The notes under the pieces: model-generated
What the model saw: the letters and a program-made list of their open reading frames with translations, nothing else
Databases searched by the model: none
Told to the model about the DNA's origin: nothing
Shown: positions 1 to 9,374 of the stretch, one piece after another
Position numbering within the stretch: position 1 is the stretch's first letter
Layout of the letters: each line of letters begins with the position of its first letter
Program-made: the position numbers and the translations under genes
Assembly: GCA_028285205.1 (NCBI GenBank)
Contig: JANQQA010000027.1
Coordinates: 1-64,000, forward strand
Direction of reading: 5' to 3'
Length of the DNA stretch: 64,000 nucleotides
Origin: Bythopirellula sp.
GTDB taxonomy: Bacteria > Planctomycetota > Planctomycetia > Pirellulales > Lacipirellulaceae

Positions 1-303
1 GGACTGAAAGTGACGTCGGGAACAAGCAAAGAGTACACCAGTTGGGGATACACCGTTCCAGCTGACGGCCCAATGCCCACCCTCGCCGCCCAGTTGGCGC
101 GAAAGGCTGACATCGCGCGAAAGGGGCCGATCGTCCTCCTGTTCTATCCCTTTGAGGTCGAATCGATTCTATATACGATCGAGAAGAAGTACGCAGCTGA
201 GCAAGGCGTGAACGACGTCAACAAGCTGCGCTCGACGGTATTCACCGTGTACAAGCAAGACGGCAAGTACGAGTTTGATATACTCAGTCAGAAGTATTTT
301 TAG
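1..303 (+). CDS. Hypothetical protein, C-terminal part (cut by left edge)
   Basis: The reading frame is open from base 1, so the gene probably begins before the window, although a GTG at 10 could serve as a start. About 100 residues are visible, ending in TAG at 301-303. The fragment has a hydrophobic patch (GPIVLLFYPF) followed by a charged, probably helical stretch. I recognise no domain. It lies 47 bp upstream of the ExbB/TolQ gene on the same strand, so it may be the first visible member of that operon. No function can be assigned. Confidence 0.6.
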   Translation, partial: GLKVTSGTSKEYTSWGYTVPADGPMPTLAAQLARKADIARKGPIVLLFYPFEVESILYTIEKKYAAEQGVNDVNKLRSTVFTVYKQDGKYEFDILSQKYF

Positions 304-350
304 CTGAGAACCAACACCCCAACCAATCATCGCAGCAGGTCATCGAAGTT

Positions 351-980
351 ATGGAAGTTCTGTTTACTTACCTTGGCTACGTCGTCTATGTCGTTTTGGC
401 GCTGCTTGCGCTCTGGGGAGCCTATTGTGTAATCATGGTATGGCGTCGAGTGAGTCAGACTCGATTCGCCGACGAACACGAGCAAGATGAGTTTATGACG
501 GAACTAGAAGAGACGCTTGCAGCTCATAATTTCAACGCAGCGACGGAACTATGTGATGGCGATCGCCGCGCCATGCCGCAGTTGGCAATGTACGCGATCA
601 ATAATCGAGAATTGGGATATGAAAAAGTACGCCGTCGCGTTGGAGAGCGTTTCCAGCAAGATGTGATGTCCGACATCGAACATCGTCTGAGCTGGGTCAC
701 AACGGTTATTAAGAGCGCCCCCATGATCGGTCTGCTCGGTACCGTTATGGGAATGATGGGAGCGTTCGCAAACCTAAGTAGCGGTGAGAAGGTCGACACA
801 ATCAAAATGGCGGAAGATATTCAATTTGCGCTGATCACCACAGCCTGTGGCTTGGCAATTGCCGTGCCTCTCGTGCTCTGCTCGGCCAGCATTAACATTC
901 GGCTGACCAAGATGGAAGACCTAATAGGTTCGGGTTTGGGACGACTTTTTGAAAGCATGAAGTCAATGATCCCTCGATAG
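351..980 (+). CDS. MotA/TolQ/ExbB proton channel family protein
   Basis: The inner-membrane channel subunit of an ExbB-ExbD/TolQ-TolR type motor, which couples proton flow to work done across the periplasm. The 209 residues show three hydrophobic segments at about 5-30, 121-143 and 160-185. The second contains the family's GLLGTVMGMMGAF signature and the third is Gly/Ala-rich. A charged cytoplasmic loop separates segments 1 and 2, as in ExbB. Length is normal for the family. The two following genes are ExbD-like partners, so this is a complete motor set. It is not obviously a TonB system, because no TonB gene is visible here. Family assignment is firm; the energised partner is unknown. Confidence 0.93.
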   Translation: MEVLFTYLGYVVYVVLALLALWGAYCVIMVWRRVSQTRFADEHEQDEFMTELEETLAAHNFNAATELCDGDRRAMPQLAMYAINNRELGYEKVRRRVGERFQQDVMSDIEHRLSWVTTVIKSAPMIGLLGTVMGMMGAFANLSSGEKVDTIKMAEDIQFALITTACGLAIAVPLVLCSASINIRLTKMEDLIGSGLGRLFESMKSMIPR

Positions 981-1008
981 CAAATAGTTAGTCCAAGATA
1001 CGTACGCA

Positions 1009-1488
1009 ATGCTTGAAGTCATTGAGCAAGAATCTGTGTTCGACGCGCCGGTGGGGCGTGGGCGTAAGCGCAGGGAGGATGTCGAAATGGACATCACCCC
1101 CATGATCGACATCACATTCTTGCTGCTGATTTTTTTTATTGTTTGTTCGACGCCAGATCAGAATACCACTTTTGAACTTGCCGAGGCACGCCATGGTAAG
1201 GGCGTAAGCGAGCGCGAATCGGTATTCATCACGATCAGTGCAGAGAGTGCTGACCCAGCGCCGGTCTACCTATCCGATGGCCTGAGCGGAGATCCGCTGC
1301 CTGACGATCCCGACGAACAGAAGGAACTGATTCGCGAAGCTGTCGAGAAAGGACGGCTGGAACTCAAAGAGAACGTGCTGATCAAAGCTGACCGTAACGT
1401 TGCGCATCGCGATGTCGCGCGGGTTGTCAAAGCAGTGTCTTTGGTTGAAGGCGCGAAGATCCACCTAGCCGTCTTGGAGTCCGACTAG
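1009..1488 (+). CDS. ExbD/TolR family biopolymer transport protein (first copy)
   Basis: A single-pass motor subunit that pairs with the upstream ExbB/TolQ protein. A short cytoplasmic N-terminus is followed by the signature DITPMIDITFLLLIFFIV at about residues 25-42. The second aspartate of that signature lies at the start of the membrane helix and is the proton-carrying residue of the family. The rest (about 115 residues) should be periplasmic. The stop codon TAG at 1486-1488 is followed directly by the ATG of the second ExbD gene, so the two are almost certainly co-translated. Two different ExbD copies next to one ExbB are common in planctomycetes. Confidence 0.92.
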   Translation: MLEVIEQESVFDAPVGRGRKRREDVEMDITPMIDITFLLLIFFIVCSTPDQNTTFELAEARHGKGVSERESVFITISAESADPAPVYLSDGLSGDPLPDDPDEQKELIREAVEKGRLELKENVLIKADRNVAHRDVARVVKAVSLVEGAKIHLAVLESD

Positions 1489-2007
1489 ATGGACAGTTCG
1501 ACCAGCGGCATACTCCATGACGGTGACATCGCCTACGATGAGCAGGCGCATCAGCGGATGCGCGAACCGAAGAGCGAAGATGACCTGGACCTAACTCCCA
1601 TGGTCGATGTCACGTTCCTGCTTCTGATTTTCTTCATGATCACCGCCGCATTCGCGCTGCAGAAATCGATTGAAGTCCCGCCCATCCAGGATGATCAGGC
1701 GGCCCCCACGCAAACAGTTGACGATCTTGAGAAAGACTCCATCGTCATTCGCATCGATGGAGACAACGTTTATTGGATCGGCGCGCCCCGTTGGCCTGAA
1801 GAGCAACGTGCACTGAGTGTGCAAGAGATGCGCACGACACTGCGTGAGGCGCGAGGAGAAGACAAAAGCGGGCCTGCAAAGTTACTTGTACAAGCCAACG
1901 GTGACAGTCGCCACCAGTTCGTGGTGGCGGCACTTGATGCCGGCTCCGGTGAGGGGCTGGAGCCAATTCGCCTGATGAGCTACGAGGATGGCGATCTGGA
2001 ACTTTAG
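1489..2007 (+). CDS. ExbD/TolR family biopolymer transport protein (second copy)
   Basis: The second ExbD/TolR-like subunit, starting on the base after the first copy stops. Its membrane signature is LDLTPMVDVTFLLLIFFMI at about residues 34-52, with the conserved aspartate in VDVTFLL. The periplasmic part is about 115 residues and differs in sequence from the first copy, so the two probably form a heterogeneous ExbD pair. The next gene starts 56 bp downstream on the same strand. Family assignment is firm. Confidence 0.92.
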   Translation: MDSSTSGILHDGDIAYDEQAHQRMREPKSEDDLDLTPMVDVTFLLLIFFMITAAFALQKSIEVPPIQDDQAAPTQTVDDLEKDSIVIRIDGDNVYWIGAPRWPEEQRALSVQEMRTTLREARGEDKSGPAKLLVQANGDSRHQFVVAALDAGSGEGLEPIRLMSYEDGDLEL

Positions 2008-2063
2008 TATCCGTAGCACACAATGATAAACGCTTACGCGGCGTAACCAACCAAAGCACTACG

Positions 2064-5000
2064 ATGACCATCGAAGATTTTCTCGAAATCCTGCAAGACC
2101 GCGACCTCGTGCCGGCGCCCGTTGTGGAGCAAGTGCGTTCTAAAGTTGCCAAAGGAGATCGGCGGATCACGCCGAAGTCTCTGCTGAAGTATTTGGTAAA
2201 AAAAGAGTACGTTACGAAACGCCAGGCGAAGCAACTTCTCGAGACAACACTGACCGTCACTCCCAACGCCGAGTCAAGTATTCTCGGTATGGTGCCGATG
2301 CCGAAGATGCCTGCGGCTGAAAAACCAAAATCATCCTCGGTCTTTGACGATTCAGAGGATGACATTCCCACAATCACGCCGGTTGAACCCTCTGCCGGCA
2401 GCTTTGTTACCGACGACGCTCCTCGCGCAGGCAGCGGGGTCGATCTGTTCGGCGAAGGTCCCGCGAGCTTGGTGTCCGAATCGCTTTCCAAGATCGGGGT
2501 CAACGACGCGACGCTGTCTAAGGCGATTCAAGAGGGGAACGAAGAACGAGCGCCTGAAGATAAGAAACAGCATGAGAAGAAGAAAAAGAAAGCCAAAAAG
2601 AGCGAGTGGGATTCCAATCTGATCCTACTGGGCGGCGGCGGATTGATTCTATTGATTATCACTGGCGTGATCATCTTCTATCTGCTGACGCGCGAGAATG
2701 CTGACGCGATATTGGCGGAGGCTGCGGAGTTCTACGAGGGTGGGTCGTATACCCAAGCGATTAAGCAGTACGATCGATTCATCGAGAACAACTCCGGCCA
2801 CCCGGAATTCAGCGCCGCGAAAGTCAAAGTCGGATTGGCAAGGCTTTGGAAGGCGTCAACTGGTACTTCCAACTACCGAGAGGCGCTGACTGTCGCGCAG
2901 CAAGTGCTTGGGCAGATCTCGGATGAGGAAGACTTTGGCACCGACGCGCAACAAGAGCTCGCTTCCCTCTTGCCAGACATCGCCAAAGGGTTAGCGAATC
3001 AGGCGGAGAACGCGACCGATGATAGCATCGTCCAAGAATTGGTCGAGCAATCGAACGAAGCACTCGCCTTCTGCGCCAATACGAAGTACATACCCAAGAA
3101 ATTCCGAGATGAAGCGTTGATCACAGAAATCGACCAGACGCTGGAACGTGTGGAGCGTTCCAGAGCTGAGAAGCAGGCGCTCCAGCAGGCGCTCGCCGCG
3201 ATGCAGACGGCAATCGAAACTCGTGAAACCGCTAAAGCCTACCAGATTCATGAGCAGTTGCTCGACGAGCATCCGAGTCTCATCAACAACGAACCACTTG
3301 CGGAAAAAGTTTTGCAGATCTCGGAAGCGGAATCCGCGGTGGTCCAGTTTGTGTCCGAGCCTCAGACGGCCGAGACCAATTCGAGACCACGGCAAGTCGT
3401 GGCAGAGTTGGCGCTAGCGAATCGGAGTGGCGCCACTGGTGCGGCCAGCGGAACCGTAGCAGTGCGAGTGAGCGGCGCAGTCTATGGTTTTGATGTTTCG
3501 GGCGGTTCGCTGAGGTGGCGCCGGTTTGTCGGCATGGCCCCTCGGTTGACTCCGGTGCGGCTTGGAAACGGTGACTTGCTCGTCGTCGATTCGCATCACA
3601 ACGAGCTACTCAAGCTATCGGGCGACGCTGGAGAGCTGCTTTGGCGACATCCGTTTGAGTCGGAAGTCACGAGGCCGGTAGTGCATGAAGGTCGTATTCT
3701 AGTCAATGAGACTTCCGGAAAACTGCACGTCTTGAATCTCGACAGCGGAGAATCCAGCGGCTACGTCCAGTTCGCACAACGCCTAGCTGCTTCACCGGCA
3801 GTTGGTTCTCAGGGCAAACGAGTGTACGTCGTGGGCGAACACTCTAGTTTCTACACCCTCTCAAGTACCGACTTCTCGTGCTTGGGCGTGTTCTTTCTGG
3901 GGCATGCGAAAGGAAGTGTCGTCGTCCCGCCGGTGCAGGTACTGAACAAAGTCGTCGTCGGCGTCGCTAAGGGTATTTCGACCAGTCAGTTGCAAGCGTT
4001 GGCTCTTAATGCTGATGGAATTCCTACTCAGATTGCTACCTCGCGGCGGCTTTCTGGATTAGTCAATACACAGTTGTTGACGCAAGGACGCAGATTGATC
4101 GCGATGACAAGCCGCGGCGAGGTAGATGCATACGAGGTCGGTTCTGGCGGGGGCGATGAAGCGCTGACGCAGATCGCCAAAAGGGACTCCGTGCGCGGTG
4201 AATCCATCGCTCGCTTTGGCTTGGCACTGGATGGACATGTGTGGGTGGCGGGTCCGAAGCTCAATAAGCTTGCGATTCTCCCGACTAGCGATCGCCTCGC
4301 GGTCAGAGATATCGATGATGACTATTCGGGTGACATCTTTGATCACGACTTACAAACCATCGGCAACCTGATCATCCATGTCCGTCGGCCTGCGGACGCG
4401 GCGGGTGCCATCGTCGGAGCGATGACGCTCGGTACGGGGCAGGCGCAGTGGGAAACGGAAGTCGCCGCTTCGCCGGCTGGTCCTCCTGCTGTTGACCCAA
4501 CAGGCATTCAGATTGGTGCCGTGAATTCTACTGGAGCCGCGTATCTGGTCGACCGCGAAGCGATGCGTAGCCGTGTAGTAAACAGTGCAATGAAGCGTAA
4601 CCCAGGTAGCTTGCCTGTGCTCACTCATAGCCTCGATCTCGGCGAAGGTCGCGTCCTGGCGTCCGCTGCCGGGAGCGATACGATGCTCCATTTTCGCCCC
4701 GACAAGCCGCGCGGAGTAGCGAAGAAGATACAATTGGTCGCCCCACTCAGCTGCCCACCGGCGGCATGGCAAGACGGCTTCGTTACCCCCACGCAGGCGG
4801 GTCAAGTCTTTCTCTACAGCGTTGACGGCGAACAATGGGGCAGTCCGTTCCAACCACCGTTAGAACCGGGGATACAATACGAATGGAATACGCCCGCGGT
4901 TTACGGTAGCGGCGATGGTTCGCAGCTTGTTCTCAGCGATGGGACGAAGTATGTCTACCTACTCGAGCGGGTGCTTTCACCACGACCGCATTTGACGGCG

Positions 5001-5477
5001 GTCGAAACCGCCGACATCAGCACCGCTCCGCTGAATACACGTTTTGCAGTGATCGCTGATCTGGCGATCGCCGGTGCGGAAGATGGCAGCTTGGCGACGT
5101 TTCAACTTCCGAGCTTGACTCCTGGTGAATCCGTAAACCTCGGCGGACTTGTTACCTGGGGTCCCTATAACGCGGACGAGAACCTATTGTTGGCGACTTC
5201 GACCGAAGAGCTTGTGTGCCTCGACGAACAAGCGAGCATCAAGTGGCGCATTCCACTACAGCACGGTCCGCCCGCCGGGCAGCCGATCACCTTCAACGGT
5301 GGCGTAGAGCTATTGTGGCAAGCTGGTGGGATCTCACGAATTGAACTCTCCGATGGAGCCGAAAGCACGTTTCAACCACTTCCCCAGCCCGTTGTGGCGG
5401 GGCCGGTCCCCTTTGGTAAACGGCTGGTGGTTGCTGCCTATGATGGCACACTTTTGATCGTGAATCATCCCGAATGA
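2064..5477 (+). CDS. Large membrane-anchored protein: adaptor-like N-terminus, TPR-like helices, PQQ-like beta-propeller
   Basis: A protein of 1137 residues. Residues 1-65 are a small helical module whose end (LLKYLVKKEYVTKRQAKQLL) resembles the segment before the catalytic domain of planctomycete Ser/Thr kinases, including the one at 9371-10795. A disordered acidic linker follows, then a lysine-rich stop (about 170-180) and one membrane helix at about 186-208. Outside the membrane come TPR-like helices (AEFYEGGSYTQAIKQYDRF) to about 430 and then a long beta-repeat region with BamB/PQQ-propeller-like blades (for example GAVYGFDVSGGSLRWRRFVG). It overlaps the next gene by 4 bp (ATGA). It probably works with the ExbB/ExbD motor across the envelope, but this is inferred from gene order only. 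No enzymatic motif seen. Confidence 0.85.
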   Translation: MTIEDFLEILQDRDLVPAPVVEQVRSKVAKGDRRITPKSLLKYLVKKEYVTKRQAKQLLETTLTVTPNAESSILGMVPMPKMPAAEKPKSSSVFDDSEDDIPTITPVEPSAGSFVTDDAPRAGSGVDLFGEGPASLVSESLSKIGVNDATLSKAIQEGNEERAPEDKKQHEKKKKKAKKSEWDSNLILLGGGGLILLIITGVIIFYLLTRENADAILAEAAEFYEGGSYTQAIKQYDRFIENNSGHPEFSAAKVKVGLARLWKASTGTSNYREALTVAQQVLGQISDEEDFGTDAQQELASLLPDIAKGLANQAENATDDSIVQELVEQSNEALAFCANTKYIPKKFRDEALITEIDQTLERVERSRAEKQALQQALAAMQTAIETRETAKAYQIHEQLLDEHPSLINNEPLAEKVLQISEAESAVVQFVSEPQTAETNSRPRQVVAELALANRSGATGAASGTVAVRVSGAVYGFDVSGGSLRWRRFVGMAPRLTPVRLGNGDLLVVDSHHNELLKLSGDAGELLWRHPFESEVTRPVVHEGRILVNETSGKLHVLNLDSGESSGYVQFAQRLAASPAVGSQGKRVYVVGEHSSFYTLSSTDFSCLGVFFLGHAKGSVVVPPVQVLNKVVVGVAKGISTSQLQALALNADGIPTQIATSRRLSGLVNTQLLTQGRRLIAMTSRGEVDAYEVGSGGGDEALTQIAKRDSVRGESIARFGLALDGHVWVAGPKLNKLAILPTSDRLAVRDIDDDYSGDIFDHDLQTIGNLIIHVRRPADAAGAIVGAMTLGTGQAQWETEVAASPAGPPAVDPTGIQIGAVNSTGAAYLVDREAMRSRVVNSAMKRNPGSLPVLTHSLDLGEGRVLASAAGSDTMLHFRPDKPRGVAKKIQLVAPLSCPPAAWQDGFVTPTQAGQVFLYSVDGEQWGSPFQPPLEPGIQYEWNTPAVYGSGDGSQLVLSDGTKYVYLLERVLSPRPHLTAVETADISTAPLNTRFAVIADLAIAGAEDGSLATFQLPSLTPGESVNLGGLVTWGPYNADENLLLATSTEELVCLDEQASIKWRIPLQHGPPAGQPITFNGGVELLWQAGGISRIELSDGAESTFQPLPQPVVAGPVPFGKRLVVAAYDGTLLIVNHPE

Positions 5478-7909
5478 TGGCAAGCAGCTTCACCTCACCG
5501 TCGCTTCCCGTCGAGCCTCGTTGGTTCGTCCGAAATAGTAGGCCGCTAGGCTTACTGCTGCTCGCCCTCGCGTTCACGCAGGGGCGAGTGAATCTGCACG
5601 GGCAAGACGACTCGCCGGAAGCTCCAGCTGGCAAGGAGCAGAGACTACTTGACCGTCAGGCATTCGACCGAGTCACACTCAATGCGGCAAGCGGCGGCGA
5701 TATCATCGAAACCGTCTTGCTGGAATTGCCGAATCGCCAGGTGCCAAATCCTCTTCCGACAGAAGGTTCGCTTGAGCTGCGGCGGTTGAGTGAGCCTTCG
5801 GTATTGTACACAGCACCCTGGAATTCGATTGCGCGGGTCGAGTTTTTTGAAGGGATGCTATTAGAAGAATCTGTGAAGTTGGCGAAAGCCAGCCAGCTCA
5901 ATGAATCGTTCGAATACCTGCGTTTTCTCCATCTGAATTACCCCGATCTGCCTGGTTTGAATAAGGCGACGGCTCAGTATCTGAGACAAGACGCCCAGAA
6001 GTCGTATGCGGCGAAGAACTATGAGGCGACGCTTACTGTGCTGTTGTCGCTCTACGATCTTGATCCCAATCAGCGCGGGTTGAGAGGTATGGTTGAGGTC
6101 GTCACCGACCGGATCATTGAGAAGCATCTCGCAGATCGCGACTTCAGCGCTGCGCGTGGCGTGCTTGAAATGCTGACAGACGGTTTTCCAGCACTCAACG
6201 CCACCAATATCGAGAGTTGGGAAGGCAAGTTTCAGCGCGGTGCTCAACGTCAGTTAGCGGCGGCGCGCGCGGCGATCGAGAAACAACAGTTTTCCGATGC
6301 CCGAAGTGCCGTCCGTCGTGCGCTAGCAATACTGCCGAATGCTGATGGTGCGGCGGGCCTGATGGACGAAATCAACCGTCTCTCGCCTCAGACATTGATA
6401 GCGGTCGATCGTCTGACCACGTCCCCTGAGAATCCACTCGATTGGTCATCAGCCCGCATCGCTCGGCTCACAGATCCTAATCTAGTCACATTGACTGACT
6501 TCGGCGCGGAGGGAGGATTGTACGACTGCCCTTGGGGCACGTTGGAGAGTGACGATACTGGATTGATTCTCACGCTCGATCTAAACCAATCGGCCATCAA
6601 TAACGACATTACGGCCGAGGCGGTGGCGTTGGCACTCTTGCAACGAGCGGACCCAGGTCTTGCGACCGCCGACACCGACTTTGCGGAACTGCTCGATGCG
6701 GTTGAGATCGGGAACGGTGAGCAGGTAAGAATCTATTGGCAACGTCCTCACGTACGCCCTGAGGCGCTAGTCACACTGCCGCTACGAGATCTCTTCGAGC
6801 CTGCAAATCCGCCCGGTGCCTACGAGGTGTCAGTAGACCCTGAGCTTAGTGATCTGGTTTCCTTCCGACGCAGCGAGGAGCAGCCGGAAACCAGTCAGCC
6901 CGAAACGATCCTCGAAAGGTATTACGACAATGATGAGGTTGCCGTTGCCGAACTCATCAGTGGCGAGATTGATATCATCGCGCGTGTGCCACCTTGGCAA
7001 ATCACACGGTTGGAACAAACACCTAGTGTGCGCGTCGCACCCTACCGCTTGCCAACTGTGCATGTACTCATTCCCAACTACAACAAGCCGCTGCTAGAAA
7101 GACGTGAATTCCGTCGAGCGTTGTGCTACGGAATCGATCGCACACAGATTCTTAATGACATTATGTTGGGCGGTGAGCTTCGGTCCGGTTTTCGAGTGAT
7201 CAGTGCGCCGATTCCGGCTGGGGTGACCGTTACCGATCCGGTGGGCTACGCCTACAAGCATGCGCGTCAACCGCGCTCCTATGAGCCGCGGCTAGCTGCC
7301 GTATTAGCGGCGGTGGCTAGAAATTCGCTTGCTAAGCTGAATGCAGAACGCGAGCAAGCAGGCGATGCAAAGGATGAGGATGCTACAACAAAGGAAGCTG
7401 ACGATGAATCGGCATCGTCGGAGTCTGCAGAGGACAAGGTCGAACCGCTCATCCTCGCGCACCCCCCGAGTCCGGTCGCCAGGACGATCTGCCAGACCAT
7501 CAAGTTGCAGCTCGGGGCAATCGGTATTCCTATCGCATTGCAGGAGCTTGACCCTGCCGGCAGCGATTCTCCGGCGGAACATGATCTTAGGTATGCGGAA
7601 CTTGCGATCTGGGAACCAGTTGTCGATGTCCGACGATTGCTCGGCCCTGAAGGGATCGCCGGATCTTGTAGTTCGTCGATGAGTCTTGCACTAACGGATG
7701 TGGGGCAGGCGCAGAATTGGAAGGAAGTTCGATCACGACTACGCGCGGTTCACGAGATCGCCTTCAATGACCTACCGGTTATTCCTCTCTGGCAAACGAT
7801 CGATTATTACGCCCATCGGGAATCCATCAGCGGAATCGGTACGACGCCGGTGACACTTTATCAGAATCTGGAGCAGTGGAATCGGAACTCACGTGGAGGG
7901 ACCCGCTGA
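5474..7909 (+). CDS. TPR-like plus family 5 extracellular solute-binding protein fusion
   Basis: An 811-residue exported or membrane-tethered protein. A hydrophobic segment at about residues 24-36 looks like a signal sequence or anchor. Residues 100-310 are helical and TPR-like. From about 310 the sequence follows the peptide/oligopeptide-binding family (SBP_bac_5), with the diagnostic stretch REFRRALCYGIDRTQILND that corresponds to the family's RxAlxyaiDR motif. An acidic, low-complexity insert (around 7330-7440) interrupts the binding domain. No ABC permease or ATPase for it is nearby. Its ATG overlaps the stop of the propeller gene (ATGA), so the two are translationally coupled. Ligand unknown; it may be a sensor or structural receptor rather than a transporter component. 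Confidence 0.83.
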   Translation: MMASSFTSPSLPVEPRWFVRNSRPLGLLLLALAFTQGRVNLHGQDDSPEAPAGKEQRLLDRQAFDRVTLNAASGGDIIETVLLELPNRQVPNPLPTEGSLELRRLSEPSVLYTAPWNSIARVEFFEGMLLEESVKLAKASQLNESFEYLRFLHLNYPDLPGLNKATAQYLRQDAQKSYAAKNYEATLTVLLSLYDLDPNQRGLRGMVEVVTDRIIEKHLADRDFSAARGVLEMLTDGFPALNATNIESWEGKFQRGAQRQLAAARAAIEKQQFSDARSAVRRALAILPNADGAAGLMDEINRLSPQTLIAVDRLTTSPENPLDWSSARIARLTDPNLVTLTDFGAEGGLYDCPWGTLESDDTGLILTLDLNQSAINNDITAEAVALALLQRADPGLATADTDFAELLDAVEIGNGEQVRIYWQRPHVRPEALVTLPLRDLFEPANPPGAYEVSVDPELSDLVSFRRSEEQPETSQPETILERYYDNDEVAVAELISGEIDIIARVPPWQITRLEQTPSVRVAPYRLPTVHVLIPNYNKPLLERREFRRALCYGIDRTQILNDIMLGGELRSGFRVISAPIPAGVTVTDPVGYAYKHARQPRSYEPRLAAVLAAVARNSLAKLNAEREQAGDAKDEDATTKEADDESASSESAEDKVEPLILAHPPSPVARTICQTIKLQLGAIGIPIALQELDPAGSDSPAEHDLRYAELAIWEPVVDVRRLLGPEGIAGSCSSSMSLALTDVGQAQNWKEVRSRLRAVHEIAFNDLPVIPLWQTIDYYAHRESISGIGTTPVTLYQNLEQWNRNSRGGTR
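7895..7900 (+). promoter_or_regulatory. Shine-Dalgarno site deciding the start at 7911
   Basis: GGAGGG, ten bases before ATG 7911. An in-frame GTG at 7893 lies inside the upstream gene and would put this site within the coding sequence, so 7911 is the better start. It also begins directly ahead of a clean signal peptide. Confidence 0.6.
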
Positions 7910-7910
7910 A

Positions 7911-9374
7911 ATGCGATTCAAGCAAAGAGTCCTCTGGGGATGTGTTCGGTTCGCAATACTGGTGATTGCAGCAGAGTCTGTCTACCTCGAATCGGCCAGC
8001 TACGCAGCAACTGAGAAGTACTGGGAGCTCTCGCCCTACCGAGTTAAGGTTCATGTGGCCATCGACGATTCGCGCCAACCACAGATCGGTCTCGGTAGAC
8101 AGCTCACCGAGCGACTATCCAGGCGAATTCGCTCCACCATTTACCCACTTTGGGACTGCGAAGTATTCCTGGCGTCCGGTCACGACATGCAGCGGCTTAT
8201 TGCTATCGTGCAGGAAGCTGCGGATCCGCCGACGATCGAGTCTGATTGGGAAGAACTCACGACTGGCTGCGACAAGCGGTTGTACTTGACGGTTTCTCTG
8301 ACTCGCATCGGCGCCAGACTGAAATGTCGTGAGTTGGATTGCACCACGCGACGCTGGGGTGGGGTGCATTCGCGACTCGTGAGGCAGAGTTCCACGTTAG
8401 AAATGAGTTGTTTGGAGTTGATCTGCGAAGCGTTTTCTCCCTTGGCAACGGTGGGCAGCGTGCCGGATAGCGAAACAGAAGTAGTGCTGAGTTTTCGCGG
8501 AAGCGATTTGCCGCAGCAGACCGACCTAAGTTTCTTAACAACGGCAGGAGAGAACTATCAACCGCTAATGCTCAGGACGAACGCCGCTGGCGAAGTGCAG
8601 CCAGACACCATTAAAGACGTTTCCTGGACCTATCTGTCTCTTCGCGAACGGGGAGACGATGGCTGGCGCGCGGACGTTTACACGGGAACTCGCCGGCCGT
8701 TTGGTGTGCGTCGTCGAGGGCGGATTAAGCATCTGGCACTAGCAATGCGAAACCCCGTGGGGACCACTCGTGCTAGATTCTACTCTCGTCATGATCCGAG
8801 CCAAGGACTGACCGGCTATCAGGTGTTTCGCCGTGAACCGGGAACGAACGTCAGTAAACCGATGGGGCTCACCGACGCCCAGGGGTCAGTCCAAGTTCCG
8901 CCAGGCGATAGCCGCGTCACATTGCTTTTCTTGCGTAGCGAGGGGCAACTGCTGGCGAAAGTCCCCATCGTGCCCGGTGCGAAGGCCCTGGTAGAAGTTC
9001 CGATCGCAGACGACCCCGCGCGTCTGCGCGCTCAAGCCGCGTTGACGTCCCTTTCTGAGCAGCTGATCGATACCGTGGCGATGCGCAACATCTTGATCGC
9101 GCGTGTACGTGATCGCCTCAAGAACGGCAAAATCGATGAAGCTCAGCAGCTCTTTACCGAACTGGACAATCTTCCAGGGCTTACTCATTTCAATCAAGAA
9201 ATCCGCACGACGCAGAATCGGACTCTGAATAGGTCCAGCGACCCAAAAGTGCAAGCTCGGATTGACAAACTGTTCACGGATACGCGGAAACTCTTGGGCC
9301 GCTTCCTAAGCATGAGAGCGATTAGCGAAGTGCAAGGTGAGATCACGGCGGCTCGACGTGGCGAAAACAGCTAG
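7911..9374 (+). CDS. Secreted protein of unknown function, last gene of the ExbB/ExbD operon
   Basis: About 487 residues, beginning with a signal peptide (basic MRFKQR, hydrophobic core to about residue 28). The rest shows mixed beta-rich segments and a C-terminal helical region from about 370 (SLSEQLIDTVAMRNILIARV). I recognise no domain. ATG 7911 lies one base after the stop of the solute-binding fusion, which points to the same transcript and envelope machine. The gene ends tail to tail with the Ser/Thr kinase. The two stop codons share the CTAG at 9371-9374, a 4-bp convergent overlap. Function is not assigned. Confidence 0.75.
   Translation: MRFKQRVLWGCVRFAILVIAAESVYLESASYAATEKYWELSPYRVKVHVAIDDSRQPQIGLGRQLTERLSRRIRSTIYPLWDCEVFLASGHDMQRLIAIVQEAADPPTIESDWEELTTGCDKRLYLTVSLTRIGARLKCRELDCTTRRWGGVHSRLVRQSSTLEMSCLELICEAFSPLATVGSVPDSETEVVLSFRGSDLPQQTDLSFLTTAGENYQPLMLRTNAAGEVQPDTIKDVSWTYLSLRERGDDGWRADVYTGTRRPFGVRRRGRIKHLALAMRNPVGTTRARFYSRHDPSQGLTGYQVFRREPGTNVSKPMGLTDAQGSVQVPPGDSRVTLLFLRSEGQLLAKVPIVPGAKALVEVPIADDPARLRAQAALTSLSEQLIDTVAMRNILIARVRDRLKNGKIDEAQQLFTELDNLPGLTHFNQEIRTTQNRTLNRSSDPKVQARIDKLFTDTRKLLGRFLSMRAISEVQGEITAARRGENS

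Noticed and set aside
1745-2503. 252-residue open frame on the minus strand
   Set aside because: It lies antisense to the second ExbD gene and the start of the propeller gene; low-complexity Ser/Arg composition, no motif, and both plus-strand genes have clear domain matches.
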